Below are positions 63,881 to 64,000 of a DNA stretch of 64,000 nt, piece after piece. Every line of letters starts with the position of its first letter. The stretch's first letter is position 1. The position numbers were made by a program, and so were the translations under genes. The stretch lies in assembly GCF_000003815.2 (NCBI RefSeq), contig NC_049997.1, positions 10,533,436-10,597,435 of the forward strand, written 5' to 3'. The notes beneath the pieces are model-generated. The model had not been told where the DNA came from. It did not search any database and saw only the letters and a program-made list of their open reading frames with translations. The DNA is from Branchiostoma floridae. Lineage: Eukaryota > Chordata > Leptocardii > Amphioxiformes > Branchiostomatidae.

Positions 63881-64000
63881 TACCCCATTTCCACTAGGAC
63901 GCTTAACAAATTGTTGGAAAAAGACCGAATATTTTTATGCTTTGTGTGTTTTGTGCCTTTTCAGTCACCCTTTTTTTGTTTTTTAATGTTTTTGTTTGTT
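63881..64000. mobile_element. MITE family 3, left part at window end
   Basis: ACCCCATTTCCACTAGGACG matches the left end of 19546-19786, and the TGTGTGTTTTGTGCCTTTTC interior matches 37930-38090. It is cut by the window end. Confidence 0.65.

Overview
The window looks like nuclear DNA of an invertebrate deuterostome, most likely a cephalochordate (Branchiostoma-like). Coding density is low, introns are many and short with GT-AG borders, the intergenic DNA is crowded with MITEs, tRNA-derived SINEs and LINE fragments, and there are two small gene families in fresh local duplications. The species is inferred, not proven. Four runs of N mark assembly gaps.

Layout. (1) 1-12706 and 15781-26886 are two near-identical, same-direction copies of one segment. 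Each holds a five-exon class A (rhodopsin-like) GPCR gene. Copy A (695-9083) is intact and predicts 406 aa. Copy B (16475-24337) keeps all five exons and splice sites, but a 55-bp tandem duplication at the end of exon 1 shifts the frame just before the DRY motif, and its promoter CRE is mutated. Transposon insertions present in one copy and absent from the other give clean filled/empty site pairs. The pair is either a recent tandem duplication or two unmerged haplotypes. (2) 12707-15780 and 26887-29622 are repeat-rich spacers; the second holds a 162-bp-unit satellite inside short inverted ends.

(3) 29623-63665 holds three paralogous SLC17-family (sialin/vesicular glutamate transporter-like) genes, called A, B and C here. 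A lies on the minus strand (29623-38665), B on the plus strand (41556-55581), and C on the plus strand (58273 to beyond the window end). A and B each have ten exons; C shows its first six. The three share an 18-nt first coding exon, the same intron phases and almost the same exon sizes. A and B are divergently transcribed, about 2.9 kb apart, with matching sequence boxes just upstream of both ATGs. An inverted duplication (38914-40725 versus 55531-57832) flanks gene B and carries a 17-codon relic of an SLC17 last exon.

The most striking non-coding object is a 202-bp insertion at 32494-32695, flanked by exact 17-bp target-site duplications. It carries what reads as a complete type I hammerhead ribozyme with a self-complementary minimal stem III, resembling an animal retrozyme. 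Three weaker hammerhead-like motifs occur at 10352, 25610 and 35017. A second unusual object is a 57-bp minisatellite in GPCR intron 1 whose unit is the exon 1 / 5' splice-site junction itself.

Functionally, the transporters should move organic or inorganic anions across a membrane, and the GPCR is an orphan. No link between the two families is evident beyond proximity.
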